Shown: one piece after another, positions 44,520-53,514 of the stretch
Position numbering within the stretch: the stretch's first letter is position 1
Layout of the letters: every line of letters starts with the position of its first letter
Assembly: GCA_021372695.1 (NCBI GenBank)
Contig: JAJFTY010000164.1
Span: 1 to 62,240 of the forward strand
DNA: 62,240 nucleotides
Source: Deltaproteobacteria bacterium
GTDB taxonomy: Bacteria > Desulfobacterota > Syntrophia > Syntrophales > UBA5619
Reading direction: 5' to 3'
The notes under the pieces: generated by a model
Databases searched by the model: none
The model's input: the letters and a program-made list of their open reading frames with translations, nothing else
Told to the model about the DNA's origin: nothing
Made by a program: the position numbers and the translations under genes

Positions 44520-44566
44520 AAAAAAAGGGAGTGAAAGTCGTGTCAGCGCTTCCCCTCCCCTTTTTC
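44520..44566 (-). terminator. Intrinsic terminator of atpE
   Basis: On the minus strand AAAAAGGGGAG pairs with CACTCCCTTTTTT across a loop containing GAAGCGCTGACAC, ending in a run of six T. It lies about 17 nt after the atpE stop. A diverged copy of this segment occurs at 42893-42935. Confidence 0.8.
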
Positions 44567-44582
44567 TAAGATAACATGTTCG

Positions 44583-44954
44583 CTACGAAAGGCCGATCAC
44601 CTTGAGCAGCGGATTGGCGTAGAGGACGACCAGCGCGATGACCAGCGCATAGATCGCCAGGGATTCGATCATGGCAAGCCCCACCATCATGGTGAGCAGG
44701 ACCTTGCCCTGCGCCTCCGGATTCCGACCGACGGCGTTTGTGGCGCCGCTCAACCCATGCCCCATGCCGACGCCGGTGCCGATCGTTCCGAGCCCCATCG
44801 CGATCCCCACGGCGAGCAGGCTGCAGCCGACCACGATGGCCTTCGTATAATCGACGGAGGAACCGGGCGCCGCCGCTTCCGCGGCTGCCGCGAGCGATGC
44901 CGAGAACAGAACCGCACAGATGGCCAGAACAGATTCAACCAAAGTCTTTTTCAT
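44583..44954 (-). CDS. atpE: F-type ATP synthase subunit c
   Basis: This 123-residue c subunit has a signal-like N-terminal extension (about 1-25), as in other Desulfobacterota, then two helices. The RNPEAQG loop is followed by the ion-binding MIESLAIYALVIALV with the essential Glu. Of the sodium ligand pattern Gln, Glu-Ser, Thr, Tyr, only Glu-Ser and Tyr are present (Met and Leu replace Gln and Thr), so proton coupling is more likely. Start is ATG 44954 or 44957 after GGAGGG. It is transcribed away from atpB. Confidence 0.93.
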   Translation of the reverse strand: MKKTLVESVLAICAVLFSASLAAAAEAAAPGSSVDYTKAIVVGCSLLAVGIAMGLGTIGTGVGMGHGLSGATNAVGRNPEAQGKVLLTMMVGLAMIESLAIYALVIALVVLYANPLLKVIGLS

Positions 44955-45110
44955 CATTCTCCCTCCTCTTGTCTTTGACAAAGCCATTGACGAACTGTGG
45001 GATTTCACCTCCTTTCTTCACGATTATTGTCCGCTCCTTCGGGGAGGGTTTCCGCATCCGCCCTTCCGGAATGATTTCGGCCGGAGAATACCCCATTTTC
45101 CACGATGATT

Positions 45111-45139
45111 TGTGTAACGGCAAGGTAAAGTCTTGTCAA
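45111..45139 (-). promoter_or_regulatory. Candidate promoter for atpE
   Basis: On the minus strand a perfect TTGACA (45139-45134) is followed by a 17-nt spacer and TACACA (45116-45111), about 155 nt upstream of atpE. The -10 is weak. On the plus strand of the same spacer a TATAAA at 45172-45177 may serve ahbB, without a clear -35. Confidence 0.4.
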
Positions 45140-45206
45140 GAAATATTTGGAACCAGCTTGAAGGTTTGTGGTATAAAATTCTCCATCAAATCTCGGGAGA
45201 ATCCCA

Positions 45207-45713
45207 GTGCCGATGCCGAAGCAGGGGGGTCGAAAATCGCCGGAAACGTCCGCGCTGAGCCCGCGGGAAGCCGATATCGCCCGGCTGCTCCAGGGGGATA
45301 TCCCCCTCACCGGCCGTCCGTTTCAGCGGATCGCCGAGGCCACCGGCCTGACCGAAGCGGAAGTCCTCTCGCTCAGCCGCGGCCTCCGGAAACGGGGGAT
45401 CATCCGGAAGGTCGGCGCCATCGTCCGCCACCAGAAGGTCGGCTACACCCACAATGTCATGGTCCTCTGGGCTGCGCCTCCTGAGAACGCCGAGAGCGTC
45501 GGAAAGACCCTCGCATCCTTTGCCGAGGTGACCCACTGCTACGAGCGGACACCGCCATTCGCCGGCCGGTACAACCTCTTCACGATGGTCCATTTCCGGA
45601 ACGAAACGGATGAGGCGCTTCTCCGGAAGATGGCGGCGGCGGCGAACGTCCAGGAGTTCCGCGTCCTGCGGAGCCTGGAAGAATTCAAAAAAAACAGCAT
45701 GGAGTATTTCTGA
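45207..45713 (+). CDS. ahbB: Siroheme decarboxylase subunit, AhbB-like (Lrp/AsnC fold)
   Basis: This 168-residue protein has an AsnC-type winged helix (about 15-75) and a ligand domain with [23 protein letters not shown]. The YNLFTM motif is typical of AhbA/AhbB siroheme decarboxylases of the alternative heme/d1 heme route. Start GTG 45207 follows GGGAGA. It overlaps hemL by 3 nt, so it is coupled to tetrapyrrole synthesis. The partner subunit AhbA is not adjacent; a regulatory NirL-like role remains possible. Confidence 0.8.
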   Translation: MPMPKQGGRKSPETSALSPREADIARLLQGDIPLTGRPFQRIAEATGLTEAEVLSLSRGLRKRGIIRKVGAIVRHQKVGYTHNVMVLWAAPPENAESVGKTLASFAEVTHCYERTPPFAGRYNLFTMVHFRNETDEALLRKMAAAANVQEFRVLRSLEEFKKNSMEYF

Positions 45714-46984
45714 TGGAAATGCAGAATCTGTTCGAACACGCGCAGAAGATCATTCCGGGAGGGGTCAACAGCCCCGTGCGGGCGTTCCGGGCCGTGGGCG
45801 GAACCCCGGTTTTCATCCGCGAGGCCCTCGGATCGAAAGTCGTCGATGCGGAGGGAAAAGAGTACATCGACTATGTCGCCTCCTGGGGGCCGATGATCCT
45901 GGGCCACAGCCATCCGGTGGTCGTCGAGGCGATCCGGGACGCGGCCGGCCGGGGAACCAGCTACGGCGCGCCGACGGAGATCGAGGTCGAAATGGCCGAG
46001 CGGATCGTCTCCGCCTTTCCGTCCATCGACTCGGTGCGGATGGTGAGCTCGGGGACCGAGGCGACCATGACCGCGATCCGCCTCGCCCGCGGCTGGACGG
46101 GCCGTGAAAAGATCATCAAGTTCACGGGCTGCTACCACGGCCATGCCGACTCGCTCCTGGTGAAGGCCGGCTCCGGCGTGGCCACGCTCGGGATCCCCGG
46201 AAGCCCCGGCATCCCGAAAGCGCTGGCCGAGCTGACGATCCCCTTGCCTTACAACGACGCGGGGCAGGTCAGGGAGGTCATGGCGCGCCAGGGCGATCAG
46301 ATCGCGTGCATCATCGTCGAGCCGGTTGCCGGAAACATGGGGGTCGTGCCGCCCCGTCCCGGATTCCTGGAGACCCTGCGCGAAGTGACGCAGGCGAGCG
46401 GCACAGTTCTCATCTTCGACGAGGTGATCACCGGCTTCCGCCTGGCCTATGGCGGCTGGCAGACTCTGACGGGCATCGTTCCCGACCTGACCTGCCTGGG
46501 CAAGATCATCGGCGGGGGCCTCCCGGTCGGCGCGGTCGGCGGCCGGCGGGAGATCATGGAGCATCTGGCACCCACCGGCCCGGTCTACCAGGCGGGCACC
46601 CTTTCGGGAAATCCGCTCGCCATGTCCGCCGGGATCGCGACCCTAGACCTCCTCCGGGGAATGTCCTACCAGGACATCGACCGGCGGGCCGCGGAGCTCG
46701 GCGACGGGTTCATGGACCTCTTCCATAAGAAAGGGCTTCCCGTCCGGATCAACCGCGTCCGGTCGATGTTCACCCTCTTCTTCACGGCGGACGAGGTCGT
46801 CGATTTCGACTCCGCGTCGCGAAGCGATACCGCCCTTTTCGCCCGCTTCTTCCGGGGAATGCTCGCCGAGGGGATCAGCATCGCCCCGGCCCAGTTCGAG
46901 GCCGGCTTCGTCTCCTTCGCGCACACGGCCGGAGACATCGCCCAGACGGTCGACGCGTGTGCCAAGGTGCTGAAGACGCTGTAG
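45713..46984 (+). CDS. hemL: Glutamate-1-semialdehyde 2,1-aminomutase
   Basis: This 423-residue PLP enzyme makes 5-aminolevulinate by the C5 route. It has [32 protein letters not shown], the PLP Asp region FDEVITGFR and the Schiff-base lysine in [16 protein letters not shown]. It lies downstream of and overlaps ahbB (TGATG), giving an ahbB-hemL tetrapyrrole unit. Confidence 0.96.
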   Translation: MEMQNLFEHAQKIIPGGVNSPVRAFRAVGGTPVFIREALGSKVVDAEGKEYIDYVASWGPMILGHSHPVVVEAIRDAAGRGTSYGAPTEIEVEMAERIVSAFPSIDSVRMVSSGTEATMTAIRLARGWTGREKIIKFTGCYHGHADSLLVKAGSGVATLGIPGSPGIPKALAELTIPLPYNDAGQVREVMARQGDQIACIIVEPVAGNMGVVPPRPGFLETLREVTQASGTVLIFDEVITGFRLAYGGWQTLTGIVPDLTCLGKIIGGGLPVGAVGGRREIMEHLAPTGPVYQAGTLSGNPLAMSAGIATLDLLRGMSYQDIDRRAAELGDGFMDLFHKKGLPVRINRVRSMFTLFFTADEVVDFDSASRSDTALFARFFRGMLAEGISIAPAQFEAGFVSFAHTAGDIAQTVDACAKVLKTL

Positions 46985-47078
46985 CAAACCGGGGGCAGCG
47001 GACCGGGCTCACGGCGGAGGACAGGACAACCCGGCTTTTCGTTTGACTTCACGCCCTGATTGTGTTAGGAGGCGCGCG

Positions 47079-47363
47079 GTGGATAAGGGGATGAAGCAGT
47101 ACGCGATCCAGATGGCCTACGCGAGCAGCGTCGGGATTGCGATGGTCCTCGCCATCTTCGGATGCCTTTTCGTGGGATCATGGCTGGACCGGAAGCTGGG
47201 TACGGCGCCCTACTTCACCCTCCTTTTCCTGCTGATCGGCATCGTCGCGGGCTTCAGAAATCTGTATGTGCTGATCCGAACCTATTTCAAGGATGAACAA
47301 TCGCTGATCACGGGTGTGAAAAGTGAAGCGCACCGAAAAAGACCCCCTCCAAAAAAGGCTTGA
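47079..47363 (+). CDS. atpZ: AtpZ/AtpI-family F0 accessory membrane protein
   Basis: This 94-residue protein has two membrane helices. The first contains SVGIAMVLAIFGCLFVGSWLD and the second PYFTLLFLLIGIVAGFRNLY, the pattern of the AtpZ/AtpI (PF09527-like) family encoded at the head of F0 operons. Start GTG 47079 has AGGAGG six bases before it. It overlaps the next gene by 41 nt. It probably aids F0 assembly or cation supply. Confidence 0.85.
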   Translation: MDKGMKQYAIQMAYASSVGIAMVLAIFGCLFVGSWLDRKLGTAPYFTLLFLLIGIVAGFRNLYVLIRTYFKDEQSLITGVKSEAHRKRPPPKKA

Positions 47364-47718
47364 GATCACCAACTGGATTCTCCTGGCGGTGCTGGCCGCC
47401 GGTAGCCTGCTGGTGCGTTCCGACCGCTTCAGCCTGGGCGTCCTCGCCGGGGGGCTGATCAGCATCATCAATTTCCACTGGCTCTACCGCAACCTCTTGA
47501 GTGTCTTTACCAAACACCTGAACCGGGCCCGGGCGGCCCTGATACTCCGCTATTACCTTCGCCTGGCCGTCACGGCCGTCGTGCTCTACTGGATCATTTC
47601 CCGCAACCTCGTCGATGTGATCGGGCTGGTCATCGGCCTCTCCATCGTCGTTCTGAATATCGTACTCACAACCGTTCTGGTGCTGTCCAGGAAAAATCAC
47701 GTTGAGGAGGTCAATTGA
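47323..47718 (+). CDS. atpI: ATP synthase subunit I (AtpI)
   Basis: This 131-residue protein has four hydrophobic helices (about 17-33, 38-55, 75-92 and 97-120) and the conserved [20 protein letters not shown] segment. AtpI helps c-ring assembly in other bacteria. GTG 47323 starts inside atpZ. Its TGA overlaps the atpB ATG (TGATG). Confidence 0.82.
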   Translation: MKRTEKDPLQKRLEITNWILLAVLAAGSLLVRSDRFSLGVLAGGLISIINFHWLYRNLLSVFTKHLNRARAALILRYYLRLAVTAVVLYWIISRNLVDVIGLVIGLSIVVLNIVLTTVLVLSRKNHVEEVN

Positions 47719-48386
47719 TGGAACCCGTTCTCTTTTTCGAAAGCCACTGGCTCAAGGAGCACCACCTGGTCGTCGTCACCTACACATGGTTCGTCATGGC
47801 GGCCCTCGCCCTCTTCTCCTTCCTGGCCACCCGCCGGCTGAGCATCCTTCCCGGAAGGTTCCAGAACGTCATGGAGGTGATCATCGGCGGATTCGACGCG
47901 CTCCTGATCGACACCATGGGGCAACAGGGGCGGAAATTCTTCCCGCTGATCGCGACCCTGGGCCTCTATATCCTGACCGCCAACCTCCTCGGCCTGATCC
48001 CCGGCTTCGAATCGCCCACGGCGAACCTCAATACGACCGTGTCGCTGGCCCTCGTGGTCTTCGTGATGACCCATGTCGTCGGGGTCCGGGTCCATGGATT
48101 CAAGTACCTCAAGCAGTTCTTGGGACCGGTCTGGTGGCTCACGCCGCTGATGATGCCGATCGAGATCATCAGCCACTTTGCGCGCGTCATTTCACTCTCC
48201 ATGCGGCTCTTCGGAAACATCATGGGTGAGGACCTCGTGCTTGGGGTCGTGCTCCTGCTGGTTCCGCTGCTCGTGCCCCTGCCGGTCTTCGCGCTCATGA
48301 TCTTCACCTCCTGCATCCAGACCCTCGTCTTCATGCTCCTGGCGATGATGTACATCGCCGGGGCCATGGAAGAGGCCCACCACTGA
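47718..48386 (+). CDS. atpB: F-type ATP synthase subunit a
   Basis: This 222-residue polytopic stator subunit carries the ion half-channels. The essential arginine is in [15 protein letters not shown]; also seen are [21 protein letters not shown] and the C-terminal [22 protein letters not shown]. No atpE follows: subunit c is 2.7 kb away on the opposite strand. The F1 genes are not in the window. It ends with a terminator at 48392-48420. Confidence 0.95.
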   Translation: MEPVLFFESHWLKEHHLVVVTYTWFVMAALALFSFLATRRLSILPGRFQNVMEVIIGGFDALLIDTMGQQGRKFFPLIATLGLYILTANLLGLIPGFESPTANLNTTVSLALVVFVMTHVVGVRVHGFKYLKQFLGPVWWLTPLMMPIEIISHFARVISLSMRLFGNIMGEDLVLGVVLLLVPLLVPLPVFALMIFTSCIQTLVFMLLAMMYIAGAMEEAHH

Positions 48387-48391
48387 GCGTC

Positions 48392-48420
48392 AAGGGGAGG
48401 GACCACGGTCCCCCCCCTTT
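48392..48420 (+). terminator. Terminator after atpB
   Basis: AAGGGGAGGGAC (48392-48403) pairs with GTCCCCCCCCTTT (48408-48420) with a 4-nt loop, ending in TTT and a pyrimidine-rich stretch, six bases after the atpB stop. Confidence 0.7.
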
Positions 48421-48539
48421 CTCTCTCCGCTCCCGGGAATTCCCAAGCCTGGAAAAAGGATTGCTCACCGGATCGTTTTTCCTCCGGGACCGTCTCGGAC
48501 AGCCATCTGCGGGTTCACGATCGTCATTCTCATGAGAGG

Positions 48540-48568
48540 TTGACTTCCGGGGCTCCCGTGCCTTTAAT
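48540..48568 (+). promoter_or_regulatory. Sigma70-type promoter for the hydroxypyruvate isomerase operon
   Basis: TTGACT (48540-48545), a 17-nt spacer and TTTAAT (48563-48568) give five of six matches in each hexamer, about 135 nt before the hyi start. It is the best promoter match in the window after that of ribD. The remaining spacer (48421-48703) shows nothing else. Confidence 0.65.
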
Positions 48569-48703
48569 AATGGCGCTCGCCGCCATTCATTTTTGACCCT
48601 TCGCCACGGCCGGCCGACTCGCCGTCATGGGAATTGACGTACCCCGGCAATGATGGTATCGTCCAACGGCTTTTGTGGCGAAAGAGGAGAGAGGAGGAAA
48701 GAA

Positions 48704-49513
48704 GTGCCGCATTTTGCCGCAAATCTCGTATTTCTGTTCAACGAACACCCGTTTCTGGAAAGGTTCGAAGCCGCCCACCGGGCCGGCTTCGACGCCGTGG
48801 AGTGCATGTTCCACGCCGAATACGACCTGGACGATATCAAGGCGCTCTTGAAGAAGAATCAGCTTCAGCTCATCCTGTGCAACCTCCCTGCCGGCAACTG
48901 GCCGGGAGGGGACCGCGGCATGGCAAGCGATCCGGGTCGCCGCCAGGAGTTCCGGGCCGGCGTCGCTCAGGGACTGCACGCCGCGGTCACGCTGGGGATC
49001 CCCCGAATGAACTGCCTGGTCGGTCTGAAAAACGAGACCTTGACCGCAGGGGAGACCTGGAAGACCGTCAAGGAAAATGTCTGGTATGCCGCGGAAACCC
49101 TGGGGAAAGAGGGGATAAAACTCATGGTGGAACCGGTCAACCATTTCGACATGCCCGGATTCGCCCTGAACACCTGCGAACAGGTCGTGACCCTTCTCGA
49201 CGAGATCGGCCACCCCAACGCCTACCTGCAGTTCGACGTCTATCACGCCCGGCGCGAGAACGAAGACCCGGCAGAGATCCTTCACAACCATTTCGGCCGG
49301 ATCGGGCACATCCAGATCGCCGACTGCCCCGGCCGCCATCAACCGGGGACGGGGACGACGGATTTCAAGTATCTCCTGCCGGAGATCGACCGCATGGGTT
49401 ATCGGGGATTCGTCTCGCTGGAATACATTCCCGTGCCCGATACCCTGACGTCGCTGGAGTGGCTTCCCGCGTACGGATATCCATTAAACAAGAAAAGGAG
49501 TGGAGAGAAATGA
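48704..49513 (+). CDS. hyi: Hydroxypyruvate isomerase-like TIM-barrel protein
   Basis: This 269-residue protein has the Hyi pattern: FAANLVFLFNEHPFLERFEAAHRAGFDAVE, LMVEPVNHFDMPGF with the metal-ligand Glu, QFDVYHARRENEDP and HIQIADCPGRHQPGTG. The enzyme interconverts hydroxypyruvate and tartronate semialdehyde. Start is GTG 48704 after AGGAGG; no ATG fits the family start. It overlaps the reductase gene by 4 nt. No glyoxylate carboligase is seen, so the pathway may run via serine/glycerate. Confidence 0.88.
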   Translation: MPHFAANLVFLFNEHPFLERFEAAHRAGFDAVECMFHAEYDLDDIKALLKKNQLQLILCNLPAGNWPGGDRGMASDPGRRQEFRAGVAQGLHAAVTLGIPRMNCLVGLKNETLTAGETWKTVKENVWYAAETLGKEGIKLMVEPVNHFDMPGFALNTCEQVVTLLDEIGHPNAYLQFDVYHARRENEDPAEILHNHFGRIGHIQIADCPGRHQPGTGTTDFKYLLPEIDRMGYRGFVSLEYIPVPDTLTSLEWLPAYGYPLNKKRSGEK

Positions 49514-50397
49514 AGAAAATCGGTTTTATCGGCCTGGGAATCATGGGAAAGCCCATGAGCAAGAATCTGCTCAAGGCGGGTTACCCACTCGTGGTCTATG
49601 ACATCACGGCCGCTGCCGTCGATGAGGTGGTGAAGGCGGGAGCGGAAAAAGGGACGTCCCCGAAGGACGTGGCCGCAAGGGTGGATGCCGTGATCACCAT
49701 GCTCCCCAACTCACCCCAGGTGAAGGAGGTTGTCCTGGGTAAGAACGGCATCATCGAAGCGATGAAGCCGGGATCGATATTGATCGACATGAGTTCGATC
49801 GCCCCGCTCGTCAGTCGCGAGGTCGCAGCCCAACTGGCCGAGAAGAAGGTCCGGATGCTGGACGCCCCGGTCAGCGGAGGGGAGCCCAAGGCCATCGACG
49901 GGACGATCTCGATTATGGTCGGCGGCAACCAGGCCGACTTCGACGAATACCTGCCGGTCATGAAGGCGATGGGCTCCTCCGTGGTCCTCTGCGGGGAGAT
50001 CGGGGCGGGCAACGTCACGAAACTCGCCAACCAGATCGTCGTTGCCGCCAACATCGCTGCGGTCTCCGAGGCGCTGGTCCTGGCCACCAAGGCGGGCGTC
50101 AACCCCGACCTCGTCTTCAAGGCCATCCGCGGAGGACTGGCCGGAAGCACGGTCATGGACGCCAAGGCCCCGATGATGATGGACCGCAATTTCAAACCCG
50201 GCTTCCGGATCAACCTCCATATCAAGGACCTGACCAACGTTCTCGACACGGCCAAGGGAGTCGACGTGCCCACGCCGCTCACCGACGAGGTCATGAAGAT
50301 GATGCTGTGGCTCCGGGACGCGGGTATGGGGGACGCCGATCACAGTTCGCTGGTCCGTTTCTACGAAAAGCTCGCCGGAATCGAAGTCCATCGATAG
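49510..50397 (+). CDS. glxR: 2-hydroxy-3-oxopropionate (tartronate semialdehyde) reductase
   Basis: This 295-residue beta-hydroxyacid dehydrogenase has the NAD(P) motif GFIGLGIMGKPMSKNLLKAG, the substrate motif LDAPVSGGEPKAIDGT and the catalytic lysine in GNVTKLANQIVV. With Hyi it converts hydroxypyruvate to D-glycerate. ATGA coupling to hyi supports a shared pathway. The frame is open through hyi, but the gene starts at ATG 49510. Confidence 0.92.
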   Translation: MKKIGFIGLGIMGKPMSKNLLKAGYPLVVYDITAAAVDEVVKAGAEKGTSPKDVAARVDAVITMLPNSPQVKEVVLGKNGIIEAMKPGSILIDMSSIAPLVSREVAAQLAEKKVRMLDAPVSGGEPKAIDGTISIMVGGNQADFDEYLPVMKAMGSSVVLCGEIGAGNVTKLANQIVVAANIAAVSEALVLATKAGVNPDLVFKAIRGGLAGSTVMDAKAPMMMDRNFKPGFRINLHIKDLTNVLDTAKGVDVPTPLTDEVMKMMLWLRDAGMGDADHSSLVRFYEKLAGIEVHR

Positions 50398-50419
50398 CGT
50401 CGACAATTCAAGCGCGGAT

Positions 50420-50453
50420 CCCTGACCGGATGCTAAAAAACGTCCGGTCAGGG
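50420..50453 (+). promoter_or_regulatory. Strong hairpin in the pckG leader
   Basis: An 11-bp perfect stem, CCCTGACCGGA (50420-50430) with TCCGGTCAGGG (50443-50453), has a 12-nt A-rich loop and no uridine run after it. It may end glxR transcripts by pairing with processing or act as an operator or leader structure for pckG, 43 nt upstream of its start. Confidence 0.55.
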
Positions 50454-50496
50454 CAGACTGCCCCGCAGTGACCCCTTAAGATTGAGGAGAGGATCC

Positions 50497-52278
50497 ATGA
50501 CCGTTCAAAATGCAAAGCTGAATCAATGGGTAAAAGAGGTGGCGGACATGTGCCGCCCCGATGCCGTCTACTGGTGCGACGGCAGCAAAGAGGAGTACGA
50601 TCGCCTGATGGGGCAGATGGTGGCCGCAGGCATGGCCACGCCGCTCGCCAAACGTCCGAACAGTTTTCTCTTCCGCTCCGATCCGAGCGATGTCGCCCGG
50701 GTCGAAGACCGCACCTACATCAGCACGACCCTGAAAGAGGATGCCGGCCCGACCAACAATTGGAGGGATCCCCAGGAGTTGAAGACGGTGATGCAGGGAT
50801 TGTACAAAGGGTGCATGCAGGGTCGGACCCTGTACGTGATCCCCTTCTCCATGGGTCCGGTCGATTCGCCGATCGCCAAGATCGGCATCGAAATCACGGA
50901 CAGCCCCTACGTGGTCTGCAACATGCACATCATGACCCGCGTCGGCACCAAGGTGATCGAGAAGCTCGGCGCCGACGGCGAGTTCGTCCCCTGCCTGCAC
51001 TCGATCGGTGCGCCGCTCGCACCGGGGCAGAAGGACAGCTCGTGGCCCTGCGCCCCGCTCGACCGGAAATACATCAGCCATTTCCCGGAGGAGAACCTCA
51101 TCTGGTCCTACGGGAGCGGCTACGGCGGCAACGCCCTGCTGGGGAAGAAATGTCTGGCGCTCCGCATCGCCTCGGCCATGGCGCGGAGGGAGGGGTGGAT
51201 GGCCGAACACATGCTCATCCTGCGTCTCACGAACCCCGCGGGCAAACGGTACCACATCGCGGCCGCCTTTCCCTCCGCCTGCGGCAAGACCAACCTCGCC
51301 ATGCTCACGCCGACCATCCCGGGGTGGAAATGCGAGTGCGTCGGCGACGACATCGCCTGGATCAAGATCGGGCCGGACGGACGGCCTTACGCCATCAACC
51401 CCGAATACGGCTTCTTCGGCGTGGCTCCCGGCACCTCCTACGATTCCAACCCGAACGCGATGAACACGCTGAAGGAGAACGTCATCTTCACGAACTGTGC
51501 GCTGACCGACGACGGCGACATCTGGTGGGAGGGAATGGACGGGGCGCCGCCCAGCCATGCCATCGACTGGAAGGGGCGGGACTGGACCCCCGCGAGCAAG
51601 GAGCCGGCGGCCCACGCCAACTCCCGCTTCACAGCCCCGGCCAGCCAATGCCCCGTGATCTGCCCCGACTGGGAGAAACCCGAGGGGGTTCCGATCGACA
51701 TCTTCGTCTTCGGCGGCCGCCGCATGGGCGTGATGCCCCTGGTCCACGAGGCCTATTCGTGGGACCACGGCGTGTTCATGGGCGCCACGGCCTCTTCGGA
51801 AACCACCGCGGCCAACCTCGGTGCCGTGGGAAACCTCCGGCGCGACCCGTTCGCCATGAAGCCCTTCTGCGGCTACAACATGGCCGACTATTTCGGCCAT
51901 TGGCTCAAGATGGGCGACCGCCTCGGCAAGTTTGCCCCGCGGATCTTCTACGTGAACTGGTTCCGAAAGAGCCCCGAAGGCAAATGGCTCTGGCCCGGAT
52001 TCGGCGACAACAGCCGCGTCCTGAAATGGATGTGCGAGAGGATCGACGGAACGGTCGGGGCCGTTGAAACCCCGATCGGCCTCATGCCCAAAGAGGGGGA
52101 TCTCGACGTGGCGGGGCTCAGAATCGATCCGGCCGATCTGAAGGAGCTGATGCGCGTCGATCCCGCGGCATGGAAGGCCGAGGCCGCGGACATCGAACGG
52201 CACTTCGGTCAGTTCGGAGACCGGCTCCCCGCAAGGCTCCGGAAGCAGTTGGAGGACCTCCGGAAGCGGCTGGGGTAG
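50497..52278 (+). CDS. pckG: Phosphoenolpyruvate carboxykinase (GTP)
   Basis: This 593-residue enzyme decarboxylates and phosphorylates oxaloacetate to PEP. It is of the GTP class: the P-loop region is [16 protein letters not shown] with the reactive cysteine, then [23 protein letters not shown] and [23 protein letters not shown]. Length matches the GTP family (about 600). GAGGAGAGG precedes ATG 50497. It probably serves gluconeogenesis together with the upstream hydroxypyruvate genes. A strong terminator follows. Confidence 0.96.
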   Translation: MTVQNAKLNQWVKEVADMCRPDAVYWCDGSKEEYDRLMGQMVAAGMATPLAKRPNSFLFRSDPSDVARVEDRTYISTTLKEDAGPTNNWRDPQELKTVMQGLYKGCMQGRTLYVIPFSMGPVDSPIAKIGIEITDSPYVVCNMHIMTRVGTKVIEKLGADGEFVPCLHSIGAPLAPGQKDSSWPCAPLDRKYISHFPEENLIWSYGSGYGGNALLGKKCLALRIASAMARREGWMAEHMLILRLTNPAGKRYHIAAAFPSACGKTNLAMLTPTIPGWKCECVGDDIAWIKIGPDGRPYAINPEYGFFGVAPGTSYDSNPNAMNTLKENVIFTNCALTDDGDIWWEGMDGAPPSHAIDWKGRDWTPASKEPAAHANSRFTAPASQCPVICPDWEKPEGVPIDIFVFGGRRMGVMPLVHEAYSWDHGVFMGATASSETTAANLGAVGNLRRDPFAMKPFCGYNMADYFGHWLKMGDRLGKFAPRIFYVNWFRKSPEGKWLWPGFGDNSRVLKWMCERIDGTVGAVETPIGLMPKEGDLDVAGLRIDPADLKELMRVDPAAWKAEAADIERHFGQFGDRLPARLRKQLEDLRKRLG

Positions 52279-52305
52279 ACGCGCTGAGATAGCGGAAGAA
52301 AAAGG

Positions 52306-52340
52306 AAGAGGGGACAGATTCCGATCTGTCCCCTCTTTTT
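52306..52340 (+). terminator. GGGGACAGAT palindrome copy 2, terminator after pckG
   Basis: AAGAGGGGACAGAT (52306-52319) pairs perfectly over 14 bp with ATCTGTCCCCTCTT (52324-52337) around TCCG, followed by TTT. It shares the GGGGACAGAT arm with the palindrome at 25069-25093. It lies 27 nt after the pckG stop and between convergent genes. Confidence 0.85.
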
Positions 52341-52385
52341 AAATCCGTCCCTCCTTCAGCAGGATGATCATGACAGACCGGCTCC

Positions 52386-53168
52386 CTATGCCTCTCCCTC
52401 TTTGATCGCGCAGGCCTCTTCAGGCTTAGGCTTCGCCCAGAGGTACCGGGTCGCGGTATAGAACATGAGCGCGGCAAAAACGAGGCGAAGTCCATTATCC
52501 GGCATGAGGTGTGCGAAGCTGCCGCCGGCATACACCCCGGCAAGCACCCCCACGATGAGTCCGGGCAGGAGTTTCTTGTTGGTATTGCCGGCCTTCCAGT
52601 GGGTCCATGCCCCCACAGCCGAGGCCGGGATCATGGCCAGCAGCGAGATTCCCTGGGCCGTGTGCTGGGCGATGCCGGCGAAGATCACCATCATCGGCAC
52701 CATGAAGATCCCGCCGCCCACCCCCATCATCCCCGAAACAAAGCCGGTCAGAATACCCAGAACGACCAGAACGGACCAGCGGATCCAGGCCGGCGACACC
52801 CCTTCGACGGCATGGGGCAGAAGGGGCTTCAGCAGGAGGAGCACCGCCATCAGCAGGAGGAAAACGCCGAAGTACCGTTTCAGTTTCCACTCCGGCAGGA
52901 AGCAGCAGTATTTCGCACCGATGCGGACCGTGCAGAGGGCCATTGCGGCCAGGAGCGCCGAAGCCGGAACATCCGCGGATCCATGGAGGTAATAGATGAA
53001 AGCCCCTGCCACGGCAGTAAAGACAACGGCGAAGATGCTGGTGCCGTGGGCCTCGTGCTGCCGGAAATGAAGGAGTTCGGTCATCATGGGGATCATGATG
53101 ACCCCGCCGCCCACCCCGACCAGCCCCCCGAGAATCCCGGCCGTCAGCCCCACCAAAAGACCCGCCAT
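52386..53168 (-). CDS. TauE/SafE family membrane transporter
   Basis: This 260-residue polytopic protein has about eight helices and the duplicated TauE/SafE motif: GGLVGVGGGVIMIPMM near the N terminus and GMMGVGGGIFMVPMMVIF in the second half. Relatives export sulfite, sulfoacetate or other organic anions. A possible CC pair lies in KYCCFLPEWK. The substrate is not determined. It is convergent with pckG and divergent from the VTT gene. Confidence 0.88.
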   Translation of the reverse strand: MAGLLVGLTAGILGGLVGVGGGVIMIPMMTELLHFRQHEAHGTSIFAVVFTAVAGAFIYYLHGSADVPASALLAAMALCTVRIGAKYCCFLPEWKLKRYFGVFLLLMAVLLLLKPLLPHAVEGVSPAWIRWSVLVVLGILTGFVSGMMGVGGGIFMVPMMVIFAGIAQHTAQGISLLAMIPASAVGAWTHWKAGNTNKKLLPGLIVGVLAGVYAGGSFAHLMPDNGLRLVFAALMFYTATRYLWAKPKPEEACAIKEGEA

Positions 53169-53514
53169 GACAACACCCCATTTGGAGGAGATCCCGCGGA
53201 TCTCCGTATACTTCCCGTGCCGCTCAGGATCGAACCTACGTCACCGCAATTGTGCGCGTCTACTACAGGCCGAAATCCACTGTCAACTGTTTTGTTTGAC
53301 CGGGAGCGCAACCTTCAGGCGCGCCTTAAGGCCGACCTCTTCCTTTCCGGGAAGCCCGCCCTTCGGGCGGAAAGCTTCAAAATATCCCACTTTACAATCG
53401 CCGCTCCTTTTGTTAGTTTGCACAAGAACGATTCCTGCCGGCAGCGGGCCGAGCAAGGAGCCCCGGGGCGCGGCAAGAACCCGAGGATGGGAGATTCAAG
53501 GTCAACAGTCAGCC
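53169..53514. other. 346-nt divergent regulatory spacer
   Basis: On the minus strand a perfect TTGACA (53286-53281) faces the TauE gene, with no good -10. On the plus strand TTTACA lies near 53391 without a strong partner. A small hairpin CCGCCC-TTC-GGGCGG lies at 53356-53370. No coding frame or RNA gene was seen. Confidence 0.4.

Noticed and set aside
44583..44954. Sodium-specific c ring
   Set aside because: Glu-Ser and Tyr are present, but the Gln and Thr ligands are replaced by Met and Leu, so sodium coupling is not supported.
48634..49509. Apparent N-terminal extension fusing the hyi region to the tartronate reductase
   Set aside because: The extension is out of frame with Hyi homology and is Arg/Pro-rich; the reductase has a normal ATG start at 49510 overlapping the hyi stop.
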